NCBI RefSeq assembly: GCF_004349065.1
Contig: NZ_SMKZ01000035.1
Coordinates: 1-64,000 of the forward strand
Source of the DNA: Jiangella asiatica
Lineage (GTDB): Bacteria; Actinomycetota; Actinomycetes; Jiangellales; Jiangellaceae
Reading direction: 5' to 3'
Length of the DNA: 64,000 nt
Positions 26,778 to 35,529 of the stretch are shown here, piece after piece (position 1 is the stretch's first letter; every line of letters starts with the position of its first letter). The position numbers and the translations under genes were made by a program. The notes under the pieces are model-generated. The model was given only the letters and a program-made list of their open reading frames with translations. It ran no database searches and was not told where the DNA came from.

Positions 26778-26803
26778 GCCGTACCGGGGCGAGGTGGCGG
26801 CGC

Positions 26804-29272
26804 TCATTCCGACGGCAGCAGCGCCAGCGCCGTGGCGACCCTGACGGCCTCGTGCCGGTTGGCGACACCGAGCTTGCGGTAGATGGACCGCGTCGTGGTC
26901 TTCAGCGTGTTCACCGACACGAACAAGGCCTTGGCGATGTCGGCGAGTGTCTCAGGGCCGACCAGCGAGGCCAGTACCTGGGACTCGCGCCCGGACAGTG
27001 TCGGCAGGGACCCGGTGTTGGCCCGGTGCAGCACGGCGATCTCGGTGGCCAGCGCCGCGGGCGGGCCGTCGAGCAGACCGCCGGCGATCGCCTCGCGCAG
27101 CGCCGGCAGCAACAGGATGGGCCGGCGCGAGCCGGTCCGTTCGATCAGCGCCAGCAGGTGGTGAACGTGCGGCCTTGCGCTGATGCCGCGCTGCAGTGCG
27201 CTCTCGGCCCGCAGTGCATGAAGGTCGGCGCGGACGGTGAGCGGGGCGACGCCGCCGGCATCGGCCAGGGCCGCGAGCTCGCGGTCGGCCGTCAGCGGGT
27301 CGCCCGCCGCCAGGTGGGCGCGGGCTCGGGTGGCCGTCAGCACCGCCTCGTGCCCGTGCGGTGCGATCGCGCCCTCCAGTTCCAGCGCGGCGGCCTTGGG
27401 GTCGTCGCGAGCCAGCTGGACGTGAGCGCGGGCGATCGTGGCGAGCAGTCGGTTCAGCGGCAGGCGGTTGGAGGGGTAGTCGTGGCCGCACAGCAGCTCG
27501 GCTTGGCCGGCCGCGGTCTCGTCGCCGCGCAGCAGGGCCAGCACCGACCACGCCAGCGCCAGCCGTGCCGCTGGCGGGACGGCGTCGTGCTCCAACCGTC
27601 GCTGCGCCTCGTGCAGCACGGCAGCGACGCCCGTGGTGCGCCCCTGTTCCAGGTCGAGCATGCCTCGGGTGAGGTGGACGTGGTCGGTGAACTGGTTGCC
27701 CGACCAGCCGTTGCGGTCGGCCAGGTCAGTGGCGGACTTGACCTGCCGTCGTGCGGCCGCGAGGTCGCCGCGCAGCACCGACGTGTACGAGCGCAGAGCC
27801 TCGCAGTTGGCCTCGTGCCAGGCGGCGCCGGCGTGCCGAGCCGCGGTGACCGCGGCGCCCAGGACGGTCTCGGCCAGGTCGAGGTCGCCCTCGGCCAGCC
27901 GGTTGGCCCCGGCCTGCCACTCGAAGTAGATCAGCCGGTCGGTGAGGGCTCGTCGTTCGGCGTCGGTGGCGGCGTCGACGAGGGTCCGGCCGGACCGCTC
28001 AGCGGCCTGGGCGGCCGCGGCGTCGCCCAGGCTGCGGCCCTGCACCATCTGGAAGGACCGGATGGTCAGCAGGGTTGCGCTGAGCGTGCCCTGGTCGACC
28101 AGCGCGTCGGCTTGGCCGACGCGGCGCGCGAACGTGGTGAGGTCCGGCGGCGGCGCCAGCGCCGAGACCGCGGCGAGCAGCAGGAGGACGGGGTCGGCGG
28201 CGAGGACGTCCTCGGGCAGCGTGTTGACCGCTGGCAGCAGGTCGGTGAACTGGCCGCGCGCGACGGCCGGCTCCCAGCTGGCCCGGACCACGCCCCCGGC
28301 GGTCACCTTGTCCAGCGAGCTGTCCACGACCAGCGGCAGCGCGTCGGCGGTGCGGCCGTGCGCCACCAGGAAGCGCACCGCCTCGGTGAGCAGGTCGATC
28401 CGGCGGCCGGGATGCCGCACGTCGAGGTCGGCCAGCAGGTTGTGGCGGATCGGCTCGGGCAGGCGCCAGTGGGTGTCCGAAGCGGGCACCACCCAGCCCG
28501 CTGCGGCCCAGCGGTCGATCAGCCGTGCCGGTGCGGCCCGCTCCGGTACCGCGTCGCCGTCCAGCAGCAGCCGGAGTACGGCCGCGTCGAACCGCGGTGC
28601 TGCGGCCGCGGCGGTCAGCAGGTCGCGTTCGGCAGCGGGCAGGTCACCGAGGACGTCGACGCGGACGAACCGGTCGGTCAGGTCGCGCAGCCGCCGCTCG
28701 GGCATCGTCGGGTCGGACCGGCGCGACCGCAGCGCCGCGACGACCAGAGCCGGCCATCCCTCCGTCGTCCGCCCGATCTCGACGACGTCGTCCGCACTCA
28801 GCGGAACGTCCATCCGGTCGGCCAGCTGCCGGATCTCATCGGCGTCGAAAAGCAGGTCCTGCGTGCCGACGACGTCGATGGTGCCGTCGAGGACGCGGTC
28901 GGCCGTCACCCAGGACGGCAAGGACCGGGCGGCGACGACCAGGCGGCGGCCCTGCTCCTGGGCCGACCGCAGCGGCGCCCGGACGGCGTCGTCGTCGAGG
29001 CCGGGAAGATCGTCGACGACGACGGTGTCCGGCTCGGCGGCAACAGCCCGTCGCAGCGCCTCTGGGTCGCCGTCGGGACCGATACGCTCGACGCCGCCCG
29101 GCTGCAGAGCGCGGACCACGTCGTGCAGCAACACCGACTTGCCCAGCCCTGGTGGCCCGTGCACGACGACGACCGCTGCAGCGGAAGTGCCGGTCACCAT
29201 CTCGATCAAGCGGTCGCGGATGAGGATCGGCCGGTGTTCGGCGCTTTGCCGAGCGCTCGCCGGAAATGTCAT
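26804..29272 (-). CDS. LuxR-family regulator with STAND-type ATPase (MalT-like)
   Basis: This is an 822-residue protein with an N-terminal NTPase (Walker A GPPGLGKS at 39-46; Walker B-like PDTVVVDDLPGLD), a long helical TPR-like middle and a C-terminal LuxR helix-turn-helix (about 755-815; LSGRESQVLASLVGPETLAD, ALFVSVNTLKTTTRSIYRKL). Such signal-transduction ATPases act as ligand-triggered activators. The ATG ending at 29272 has GGGAG seven bases upstream. It is divergent from a second LuxR-type gene, with 233 bases between starts, and convergent with the sigma factor at 26223. Confidence 0.9.
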   Translation of the reverse strand: MTFPASARQSAEHRPILIRDRLIEMVTGTSAAAVVVVHGPPGLGKSVLLHDVVRALQPGGVERIGPDGDPEALRRAVAAEPDTVVVDDLPGLDDDAVRAPLRSAQEQGRRLVVAARSLPSWVTADRVLDGTIDVVGTQDLLFDADEIRQLADRMDVPLSADDVVEIGRTTEGWPALVVAALRSRRSDPTMPERRLRDLTDRFVRVDVLGDLPAAERDLLTAAAAAPRFDAAVLRLLLDGDAVPERAAPARLIDRWAAAGWVVPASDTHWRLPEPIRHNLLADLDVRHPGRRIDLLTEAVRFLVAHGRTADALPLVVDSSLDKVTAGGVVRASWEPAVARGQFTDLLPAVNTLPEDVLAADPVLLLLAAVSALAPPPDLTTFARRVGQADALVDQGTLSATLLTIRSFQMVQGRSLGDAAAAQAAERSGRTLVDAATDAERRALTDRLIYFEWQAGANRLAEGDLDLAETVLGAAVTAARHAGAAWHEANCEALRSYTSVLRGDLAAARRQVKSATDLADRNGWSGNQFTDHVHLTRGMLDLEQGRTTGVAAVLHEAQRRLEHDAVPPAARLALAWSVLALLRGDETAAGQAELLCGHDYPSNRLPLNRLLATIARAHVQLARDDPKAAALELEGAIAPHGHEAVLTATRARAHLAAGDPLTADRELAALADAGGVAPLTVRADLHALRAESALQRGISARPHVHHLLALIERTGSRRPILLLPALREAIAGGLLDGPPAALATEIAVLHRANTGSLPTLSGRESQVLASLVGPETLADIAKALFVSVNTLKTTTRSIYRKLGVANRHEAVRVATALALLPSE

Positions 29273-29505
29273 GAATATGCTCCCCCCGCGCCTTTGCCCG
29301 ATTCGTTCGCCTTGATCCTCGGGTGCGGCGCTGTTGTGGATCTTAGCTTCACCCCATGCATCACCCCCAGTTCCACCCCTAGCCATTCGTCACGAGTTGG
29401 TAGCAATGCCGTCGTGGGTGTGTGCCGGTGAGCGATGCTGGATTCAAGATCGCGAATGAATGGGGGGCCCGGCGATGGCTGCAATCGCAGGGTTAGGGGA
29501 ATTGG

Positions 29506-32271
29506 GTGGATATCGATGCGCGCGACCAGGTTATCGGTCGCGATAGGGAGCAAGGCAGGATTCGCGGTGTCTTGTCGCGATTGGCGGCGGGCACGGGTGG
29601 CGCGGTCGTGGTGGAGGGGGCGGCGGGCGTCGGCAAGACCGCACTGGTGCGTGAACTGGCACGGCAGGCGAGGTCTGGCGAGGTGCCGGGCCTCGGTGAG
29701 GTCGCGGTCACCTCGGTGGTGGGGTCCGCGGCCGAGCGCGAGTGGTCGTACTCCGGTCTGCATCTGGTGATGTCGGCCGTGGTGGGTTCGCTGGCAGCGG
29801 ACCAGCGTGCCGTTGCCGCGGACCTGGTCGACGAGCTGACCAACCGCCTGGACGACGCGGGCAGTGCCTACGAGGTGGCCCTGCGGGTCCAGACGCTGGT
29901 GAGCCGGGTGTCGCAGCCGGTCGTGGTCGCCATCGACGACGCGCACCGACTCGACCCGCCGTCGCTGGACGTGCTGGGCTTCGTCGCCCGGCGGCTCGCG
30001 ACGGTGCCGGTCGCGCTGCTGATCGTCGTCGACGTCGCCGACGACGTGGCGCCGCTGCGTGGGCTTCCGGTCGTCAGCATCGGAGAGCTGACCGCCGGTG
30101 ACGCGGCCGAGCTGGTTCGGCTTGCCGGCGGGCCACACACGCTGCACAGCGTGGGCGCCCGGATCGCGGCCCGGGTCGGCGGCAACCCGCGGGCCCTGCT
30201 GGACGTCGTCGCGCGCATCCCGGACGTGCAGTTGCTCGGCCAGGTGGAGCTGGACCGGAACCTCCCGCACTCGCCGGTGCTGCAGGCGCTGCAACTGCCG
30301 GAGCTCGCCGTCCTCGACGAGGACCAGCGGTTCGCGCTGCTGGTGGCGACCGGCAGCGAGGACGGCCGGCTCGCCCCGGTGCTGCAGTCGCTCGGCGCAC
30401 CGGACTCGCCGCACGTGGCCTGGCTCTTCGCCGAGCACGTGAACCGCGCCGACGGCACGTTCACGCTGAAGCGTCCTGGGGTGCGCTCGATCATGTGGCA
30501 GGCAGCGACACTCGCCGAGCGGGACCGCGCGCACCAGGCGCTGGCCGGCGCGTACGCCGGCACGGACCCCGGCCGGCAGCTGTGGCACCTGGCGCAGACC
30601 CGGCACGAGGTCGACGACGAGCTGGCTACGCGGCTGGACGGCGTCGCGGCCGAGTCGTTGGCCCGCGGCGAGGTGGAGCGGTCCCTGGCCTTCGCGCGGG
30701 AGGCGGTGCGGCTGACGTCCAAGCCGGGCGAGCGCATCGTCCGGCTGCTGCGGACCGGGCGGTTCGCCGTCCTCGCCGGCCGGCTGGACGAGGCGGTGCA
30801 CATCGCCCGGGAGCGGTTCCGGCTGGACACGACGGTCGAGCAGCGCGCGGACTTCGCCCTCTTGGAGGTTCAGGCGCGCAACCTGCTCGACGGCGAGGTC
30901 GCGACCGGCCTGGTCAGCCGGCACGTGGAGGAGATCGCGCCGGTCGACCCGAGCCGGGCTGCGGCACTGTACCTGGCCGCGGCGCTGGGTCTGGCCGGCC
31001 GGATGGAGCAGGCCGAGTCGGCCCGCTTCCTCGCGCTCGCCGAGCAGTACGGCGACTGCGCCGACAGCGACATCTGGGTAAACCGGCGACGGGTCGCCGC
31101 GGTCCTCGCGTCGATCAGCGGCGAGCTGGACCGGGCCGTCGAGCTCGTCGACGCCGATCAGAAGGGTGAGGGGGACCTGTTCGTCGGTGCCGTAGGCGCC
31201 CTGATCCACGCCACTGTGCTGGTGAACGCGGAGCGGTTCGACCGGGCCCGTCAGTTGCTGCATGCGGTGACCGGAGGCGAGTTCGGGGATTCCCCGTTGC
31301 TGTTGCGTGTGGCCCTGTCCGGGCTGGTGAAGCTCGAGGTCAGGGCCGGTCGGCTGCGTGAGGCGCGGTCGGCGGCGGCCTGGTGGGACCGCGTCGACGC
31401 CGACAGCGCTCACCGCGCCCTCGTCCCCGCGTACATGATCCGGGCGCACGCGTTCCTCGGCGAGGACGAGGAGGCGTGGGACCGGCGCCGGCAGGCCGCC
31501 GAGGGCGCCCGCCGGCACGGTGACACGTGGGCGACCGCGGTCATGCAGGCCGAGACCGGAGCCTTCCTGCTGCTGCTCGGCCGGTTCGACGAGGCGCTCT
31601 CCGTCCTCGACCACGCCCGCCGGTACGCGCTGGAACACGCCGACCCGTCATTGCTGGGCGTGGAGCCGGACTTCATCGAGGCCTGCGCCCGCAGCGGCGA
31701 GCATGACCGCGCCGTCATCGCCCTGGCCGAGTTCGAGCTGCGGGCGGAGCGGGTGCCGACGGCCTGGGCCCGGCACACCCTGGCTCGCTGCCGGGCGCTC
31801 GTCAGCGAGGGCGAGCATGCGCTCAAGCTGTTCCGCGACGCGGTGGAGATCGGTACCGACACGGTGTCGCAGGTCGAGCAGGCCCGCACGCTGTTGTGCT
31901 TCGGCGAGCGCCTGCGCCGCCTGGGCCGGCGCACCGAGGCGCGAACCTGGCTGCAGCGCACCATCGTGCTGGCCCAGGAGTGCGGGGCCGCGGCGCTGGT
32001 GGACCGGGCCGGGCAGGAGCTCGGCGCTGCCGGCGGCTCGGTGCCGGCGACGGCCCGGCTGAGCGATCTCACCGACGCCGAGCACCGCATCGCGGCGCTG
32101 GTCGCGAGCGGAAAGCGGAACCGGGAGATCGCCGCGGAGCTGTTCGTCTCGGTGCGGACCGTGGAGGCGCACCTCGGGCGGATCTTCCGCAAGCTCGGCA
32201 TCCGCTCGCGCACCGAGCTGACCAGCATGGTGGTCAGCGGTGCCGACGACACCGGCACTCAGACGTCGTAG
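29506..32271 (+). CDS. LuxR-family regulator with AAA-type ATPase domain
   Basis: This is a 921-residue protein with an N-terminal AAA/ORC-like ATPase (Walker A GAAGVGKT at 38-45; Walker B VVVAIDDAHRLD), a TPR-like helical middle and a C-terminal LuxR helix-turn-helix (about 850-910; LTDAEHRIAALVASGKRNRE, FVSVRTVEAHLGRIFRKLGI). GTG 29506 follows AGGGGA by five bases. It is divergent from the other LuxR-type gene and overlaps the 3' end of the convergent sigma gene by 13 bases. It is not closely related in sequence to its divergent neighbour except in overall design. Confidence 0.9.
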   Translation: MDIDARDQVIGRDREQGRIRGVLSRLAAGTGGAVVVEGAAGVGKTALVRELARQARSGEVPGLGEVAVTSVVGSAAEREWSYSGLHLVMSAVVGSLAADQRAVAADLVDELTNRLDDAGSAYEVALRVQTLVSRVSQPVVVAIDDAHRLDPPSLDVLGFVARRLATVPVALLIVVDVADDVAPLRGLPVVSIGELTAGDAAELVRLAGGPHTLHSVGARIAARVGGNPRALLDVVARIPDVQLLGQVELDRNLPHSPVLQALQLPELAVLDEDQRFALLVATGSEDGRLAPVLQSLGAPDSPHVAWLFAEHVNRADGTFTLKRPGVRSIMWQAATLAERDRAHQALAGAYAGTDPGRQLWHLAQTRHEVDDELATRLDGVAAESLARGEVERSLAFAREAVRLTSKPGERIVRLLRTGRFAVLAGRLDEAVHIARERFRLDTTVEQRADFALLEVQARNLLDGEVATGLVSRHVEEIAPVDPSRAAALYLAAALGLAGRMEQAESARFLALAEQYGDCADSDIWVNRRRVAAVLASISGELDRAVELVDADQKGEGDLFVGAVGALIHATVLVNAERFDRARQLLHAVTGGEFGDSPLLLRVALSGLVKLEVRAGRLREARSAAAWWDRVDADSAHRALVPAYMIRAHAFLGEDEEAWDRRRQAAEGARRHGDTWATAVMQAETGAFLLLLGRFDEALSVLDHARRYALEHADPSLLGVEPDFIEACARSGEHDRAVIALAEFELRAERVPTAWARHTLARCRALVSEGEHALKLFRDAVEIGTDTVSQVEQARTLLCFGERLRRLGRRTEARTWLQRTIVLAQECGAAALVDRAGQELGAAGGSVPATARLSDLTDAEHRIAALVASGKRNREIAAELFVSVRTVEAHLGRIFRKLGIRSRTELTSMVVSGADDTGTQTS

Positions 32272-32816
32272 GCGGCACGTTGATGTGCGATGTATGCCGT
32301 GCGCAACGCCTTCCGGGCGCGGCTGGCCAGGCTCGACACGGCGTTCGGCGTCATGTCCAGGGCCGGCGCCAGCTCGGCGGGCGAGTACCGGTCGACCTCC
32401 AGCTGCCACAGGACGGCGCGCCAGCGGTCGGGCAGACCCGCCCACGCGGCGGCGATGTCGTCGAGCTGGGTCGACCCCGGGACCGGCTCACCGACGACTT
32501 GCTGCGGGTCGACGTCGGCGGTGACGACCAGCCGCTGCTGCCGGCTGGTCTGCCGGAAGGCGAGCCGCCGGACCGTCGACAGCAGGTAACCGAGGAAGGA
32601 GTCGTCCGGTCCGCCGCCGCGGCGGATCGCGCGCAGCACGATGTAGAACGCTTCCTGGACGAGGTCGTCGGCGTCGTGCCGGTCCGCGACCATCCGGCGG
32701 GCCGTCCTGCGGGCGGTGGGCGCGAAGCTCTCGTACAACTCGGCGAATGCCTCGGCGTCCCCCTTCCGCACCCGGCGCAGCAGATTTCTCTCGTCACTTC
32801 GTCCACCCCTGATCAC
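32259..32816 (-). CDS. ECF-type sigma factor (copy 2)
   Basis: This is a 185-residue sigma factor with region 2 (AEAFAELYESFAPTARRTAR, DADDLVQEAFYIVLRAIRRG) and region 4 (LPDRWRAVLWQLEVDRYSPA, LDMTPNAVSSLASRARKALR). It is clearly paralogous to the sigma at 26223, being nearly the same length and sharing PAELAP...MTPNAVSSLA. The GTG ending at 32816 is chosen by alignment with the paralogue; no ribosome site is obvious, and the frame is open to about 32924. No anti-sigma is adjacent. The convergent overlap with the LuxR-type gene may allow antisense interplay. Confidence 0.85.
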   Translation of the reverse strand: MIRGGRSDERNLLRRVRKGDAEAFAELYESFAPTARRTARRMVADRHDADDLVQEAFYIVLRAIRRGGGPDDSFLGYLLSTVRRLAFRQTSRQQRLVVTADVDPQQVVGEPVPGSTQLDDIAAAWAGLPDRWRAVLWQLEVDRYSPAELAPALDMTPNAVSSLASRARKALRTAYIAHQRAAYDV

Positions 32817-32982
32817 GGAAGAAACGGTTCCGCTCAGGGCTATTTCGGCACATCCTGGTAATCCACATACTTTCCCTACGTATCCCACGCGGGGGGACAG
32901 TGCAATTGGGGCATTGGCCGCCAAATGGGGTGCTTCTGCTGCGTCCGTGGCTGGCGTCGCTCGCAGCGCATGCCAACGGCGT

Positions 32983-33074
32983 CGAAATGATCACGTTCAG
33001 CAGGATCCCCTGAACATCACCATGATTGCGAGCATGGTGCGACACGAGATTTCGTGCTGAACGTGACCATTTCG
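32983..33074. repeat. 92-bp multi-hairpin element
   Basis: Outer arms of 20 bp (32983-33002 and 33055-33074) are complementary with one mismatch; the left arm begins CGAAATGATCACGTTCAGCA. Inside are two more stems: CACCATG/CATGGTG (loop ATTGCGAG) and CACGA/TCGTG (loop GATT). The left arm's GTTCAG can instead pair with CTGAAC at 33010-33015, giving a mutually exclusive fold. It could be a structured RNA, a protein-binding cruciform or a miniature repeat element. Confidence 0.7.
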
Positions 33075-33215
33075 GGCTCTTCTGACGCATCCATCGATCG
33101 CGGCGGACGGGATGTGGGTTCGGAGAAAGTTGCGGTGCGTGCGTGCTGATCGCCCGGGGCGTCGCCTCTTATCAAGTGACGGGGCGCTTGCCGGTGGTCC
33201 GTCGACGGGGGATCC

Positions 33216-33258
33216 GTCGCTCCGCTCCTTGAAGCCCCCCTTCCGGGAGCGGAGCGAC
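33216..33258. repeat. 13-bp inverted repeat
   Basis: Perfect 13-bp arms (GTCGCTCCGCTCC at 33216-33228 and its complement at 33246-33258) enclose a 17-base loop. There is no gene upstream on either strand for it to terminate. It lies just upstream of a promoter-like TTGACA. Confidence 0.7.
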
Positions 33259-33279
33259 CGACGCCGTCATCCGTCGTCG

Positions 33280-33309
33280 TTGACAGTGCGTCACGGGCCG
33301 CGATAGGCA
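33280..33309 (+). promoter_or_regulatory. Candidate promoter for the third ANTAR gene
   Basis: TTGACA (33280-33285) is followed after 18 bases by TAGGCA (33304-33309), about 78 bases upstream of the GTG start at 33387. The -35 is perfect; the -10 is weak. Confidence 0.45.
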
Positions 33310-33386
33310 GGTAGGACCGTCCGTCGTCGCCAGCGCCGGCACCCAGCCGTGCGGAGGGCCGGGTGAGGCGCCGGGAGGTGGAAACC

Positions 33387-33920
33387 GTGCGGTCGAGCCC
33401 ATCCGCGGAGTTGGCCCAAGTCGCCGCCGTGCTGCATGAGGAGAAGGACGTCGAGAGCACCGTTGACGTCGTGCTCCGGCACGCTCGGGCCATCACCGGT
33501 GCCGAAGCAGCCACCGTCGTGCTCACACCGGGTCACGGCGTCGCGATGATGTGGGCAACCTGCGGTTCGCTGGCCCGGACCGGGTGGGCCAGCGTGCTGT
33601 CGCTGCGCCTGGACACCCGCCGGACCGCGATCGGCGCGCTGAGCGTCTACAGTCCGCGAGCCCACGCGTTCGGTGGCGACGTCGCCGAGCTCGCCCGGGT
33701 CTATGCCCAGCACGCTGCCGTGGCGCTGGCGTCCGCGCAGGCGGAGTCGGGCCTGCGCTGGGCCATGGACGCCCGGCACGTGATCGGGCAGGCGCAGGGC
33801 ATCCTGATGGAGCGGCACGGTCTGGACGCCGAGACCGCGTTCGCGATGCTGCGCAACAGGGCACGCGACCGCGGCGTGAAGCTGAGCGAGCGGGCCGAGG
33901 GGATCGTCGCCGGCGAGTAG
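33387..33920 (+). CDS. ANTAR-domain protein with shortened GAF domain
   Basis: This is a 177-residue relative of the GAF-ANTAR protein at 12148. The ANTAR domain is intact (RHVIGQAQGILMERHGLDAE, AFAMLRNRARDRGVKLSERA). In the GAF domain, about 35-40 residues between ATVVLTPGHGVAMMWATCGS and WASVLSLRLDTRRTAIGALS are missing relative to its paralogue, removing the region that includes 'EGPALSAM...VVDD'. The frame stays open across the gap. GTG 33387 follows GGAGGT by seven bases. RNA binding may persist, but ligand sensing probably does not. Confidence 0.85.
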   Translation: MRSSPSAELAQVAAVLHEEKDVESTVDVVLRHARAITGAEAATVVLTPGHGVAMMWATCGSLARTGWASVLSLRLDTRRTAIGALSVYSPRAHAFGGDVAELARVYAQHAAVALASAQAESGLRWAMDARHVIGQAQGILMERHGLDAETAFAMLRNRARDRGVKLSERAEGIVAGE

Positions 33921-33941
33921 GTGCTGCCCGGCGGCGCTGCC

Positions 33942-34343
33942 TCAGCCGAGCCAGGCGGCGATCAGCCCGACCTCCACCACCAGCACGACGGCGATGGTGA
34001 GCCACTGGCGTCCGGTCGGCCACCGGCGGGCGACCGCCGCCACCACCAGCACGGCACCGCCCACGCCCGCGACGACGCCGACAACGGCCTTGCCGGTATC
34101 ACCTGACAGCAGGCCGGCGACCGCGATGATCAGCGAGAACGTCGCCGTCCCGATGACCATGGAGTCGCGCAGGAACCCTTCGGCCAGGGCACTCAGTGCG
34201 GTGGGCACGAAACGGGCCCAGGCGCGGCCGCGCTCGGCGGGGGACCGGGCATCGTCGACGTCGTCGGCCCGACGGCTCGCGGCCCGGAACAGGGCACCGT
34301 CGTCGGAGGGATCGGACTCCCGCGCAGGCTCGTCGCCGGACAT
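33942..34343 (-). CDS. Small integral membrane protein
   Basis: This is a 133-residue protein with a charged N-terminal half (about residues 1-50, rich in Asp, Arg and Ser) followed by hydrophobic segments at about 65-85 (GTATFSLIIAVAGLLSG), 90-107 (VVGVVAGVGGAVLVVAAVA) and 115-131 (LTIAVVLVVEVGLIAAWLG), so probably three membrane helices. I recognise no family. The start is the ATG ending at 34343. It follows the Rv2629-like gene in the same direction and may belong to its transcription unit. Confidence 0.7.
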   Translation of the reverse strand: MSGDEPARESDPSDDGALFRAASRRADDVDDARSPAERGRAWARFVPTALSALAEGFLRDSMVIGTATFSLIIAVAGLLSGDTGKAVVGVVAGVGGAVLVVAAVARRWPTGRQWLTIAVVLVVEVGLIAAWLG

Positions 34344-34384
34344 GCCAGTCACTCTAGCTGGAGCGACCGACACCTCCCGTGGCG

Positions 34385-35476
34385 TCAGCTGCCCGGGAGG
34401 TCCCAGCGCAACATGGCCGCGACTCCGTCGTCGGGCAGCATCTCCGCCCCGGCGAACACGACCTCGGCCGAGCTGCTCGCCGCGGCGGCGAGGACGAGCA
34501 GGTCTGCGCGGAGCTCGGCGGCGGACCGCGCGGTCCGCGGCAGCGGCAGGTCGGGATGGTCGGCCGGCCGCACCGTCCGAGCCGCGCTGCGCTCGCCGTC
34601 CAGGACCACGGTGTCGAGGCTTCGCTGCACGGCGGCGTCGAGCACGTCCGGTAGGCCGACCGCGACCGCGCTGTCGCGGCCGGCGTGCTCCTCCAGCCGT
34701 CGCACCGCCGCGTGCCGGCGGTCGTCGACGGCGCGGCGCACGGCCGCGTCGACGTCGGCGTGCAGGGTGTCGGGCGAGCTTCCCTCGGCCCGGCTGCCGT
34801 GCTCGGCCTCGACCAGCCGGTGCGCGATCGACGGGCCGACGGCGGCCCGGATCTCGTGCTTGGCGCGGGGGTCGCCGGCCAGCACGACCAGCCACGGGTC
34901 GGTTTCGCAGACCCGCTCGATCTCGGCGGCGACCTCGCGGGCGTTGCCGCGCCACACCTCCTCGGTGGGATTCTGCAGGTCGGCCCGGGCCATGCCGCCG
35001 TCAGGCACCTTCGACACGTGCAGGGTCCTGCCGTCCACGGTCCGGGTCAGCTCGGGATCGTCGCCCCAGGCCCGGTAGCAGTACAGGTCCGCCCCGATCC
35101 GGTCGGCGACGACGACTACGACCGGCGCGGTGCTGTCGCGGTAGGCGAGCCACGAGGTGACGTCGGGCAGCGGTCCCCAGGTGAGCACCTCGGTGCCGGC
35201 CCAGTTCGGCAAAGTCTCGTCCACCTCTACTCCGCCGGGCGTCGCCACGACGAATCGGCCGGCCTTTCCGGGCACACCGGTGGGTTCGAGCAGTCGCTCC
35301 ACCACCGCGTCGCTCACCGCCGCGGGCGCGCCGGCCTCGTCCAGCCGGGAACGGGCCGCGCGCGCCCGCAGGTCGAACTTCTGCCGGGCATCCTCGGTCG
35401 TCCGGCTTACGTCGAACAGTGCGCTCGCATACGGCCCTTCATGGTCGAGGATCCCTGCCAGGGCGTTCATTCGCAT
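34385..35476 (-). CDS. baeRF2-domain (Rv2629/Vms1-like) protein
   Basis: This is a 363-residue protein resembling mycobacterial Rv2629 and the bacterial eRF1-like 'baeRF' families, distant relatives of the release-factor/Vms1 peptidyl-tRNA hydrolase fold. Features include the N-terminal LAGILDHEGPYASALFDVSR, the core VVVVVADRIGADLYCYRAWG, VVLAGDPRAKHEIRAAVG and a C-terminal LDTVVLDGERSAAR domain. The ATG ending at 35476 has AGGAGG four bases upstream. In mycobacteria the homologue belongs to the dormancy regulon, and a role in ribosome rescue or stress is inferred. It neighbours other small stress-type genes. Confidence 0.82.
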   Translation of the reverse strand: MRMNALAGILDHEGPYASALFDVSRTTEDARQKFDLRARAARSRLDEAGAPAAVSDAVVERLLEPTGVPGKAGRFVVATPGGVEVDETLPNWAGTEVLTWGPLPDVTSWLAYRDSTAPVVVVVADRIGADLYCYRAWGDDPELTRTVDGRTLHVSKVPDGGMARADLQNPTEEVWRGNAREVAAEIERVCETDPWLVVLAGDPRAKHEIRAAVGPSIAHRLVEAEHGSRAEGSSPDTLHADVDAAVRRAVDDRRHAAVRRLEEHAGRDSAVAVGLPDVLDAAVQRSLDTVVLDGERSAARTVRPADHPDLPLPRTARSAAELRADLLVLAAAASSSAEVVFAGAEMLPDDGVAAMLRWDLPGS

Positions 35477-35529
35477 TCGTCCTCCTCGGGTCGGCTGCGG
35501 CTTTCGCGTCGGGGCGGTGGTGTGCCTGG

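Larger units (their letters stand above)
32817..33279. other. Non-coding spacer with two inverted repeats
   Basis: This spacer lies between the starts of divergent genes (sigma copy 2 leftward, ANTAR gene rightward), so its hairpins cannot be terminators of either gene. I see no convincing reading frame in it. Local base composition is more A/T-rich at 32815-33070 than in the flanking genes. The two inverted repeats are listed separately. Confidence 0.6.
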
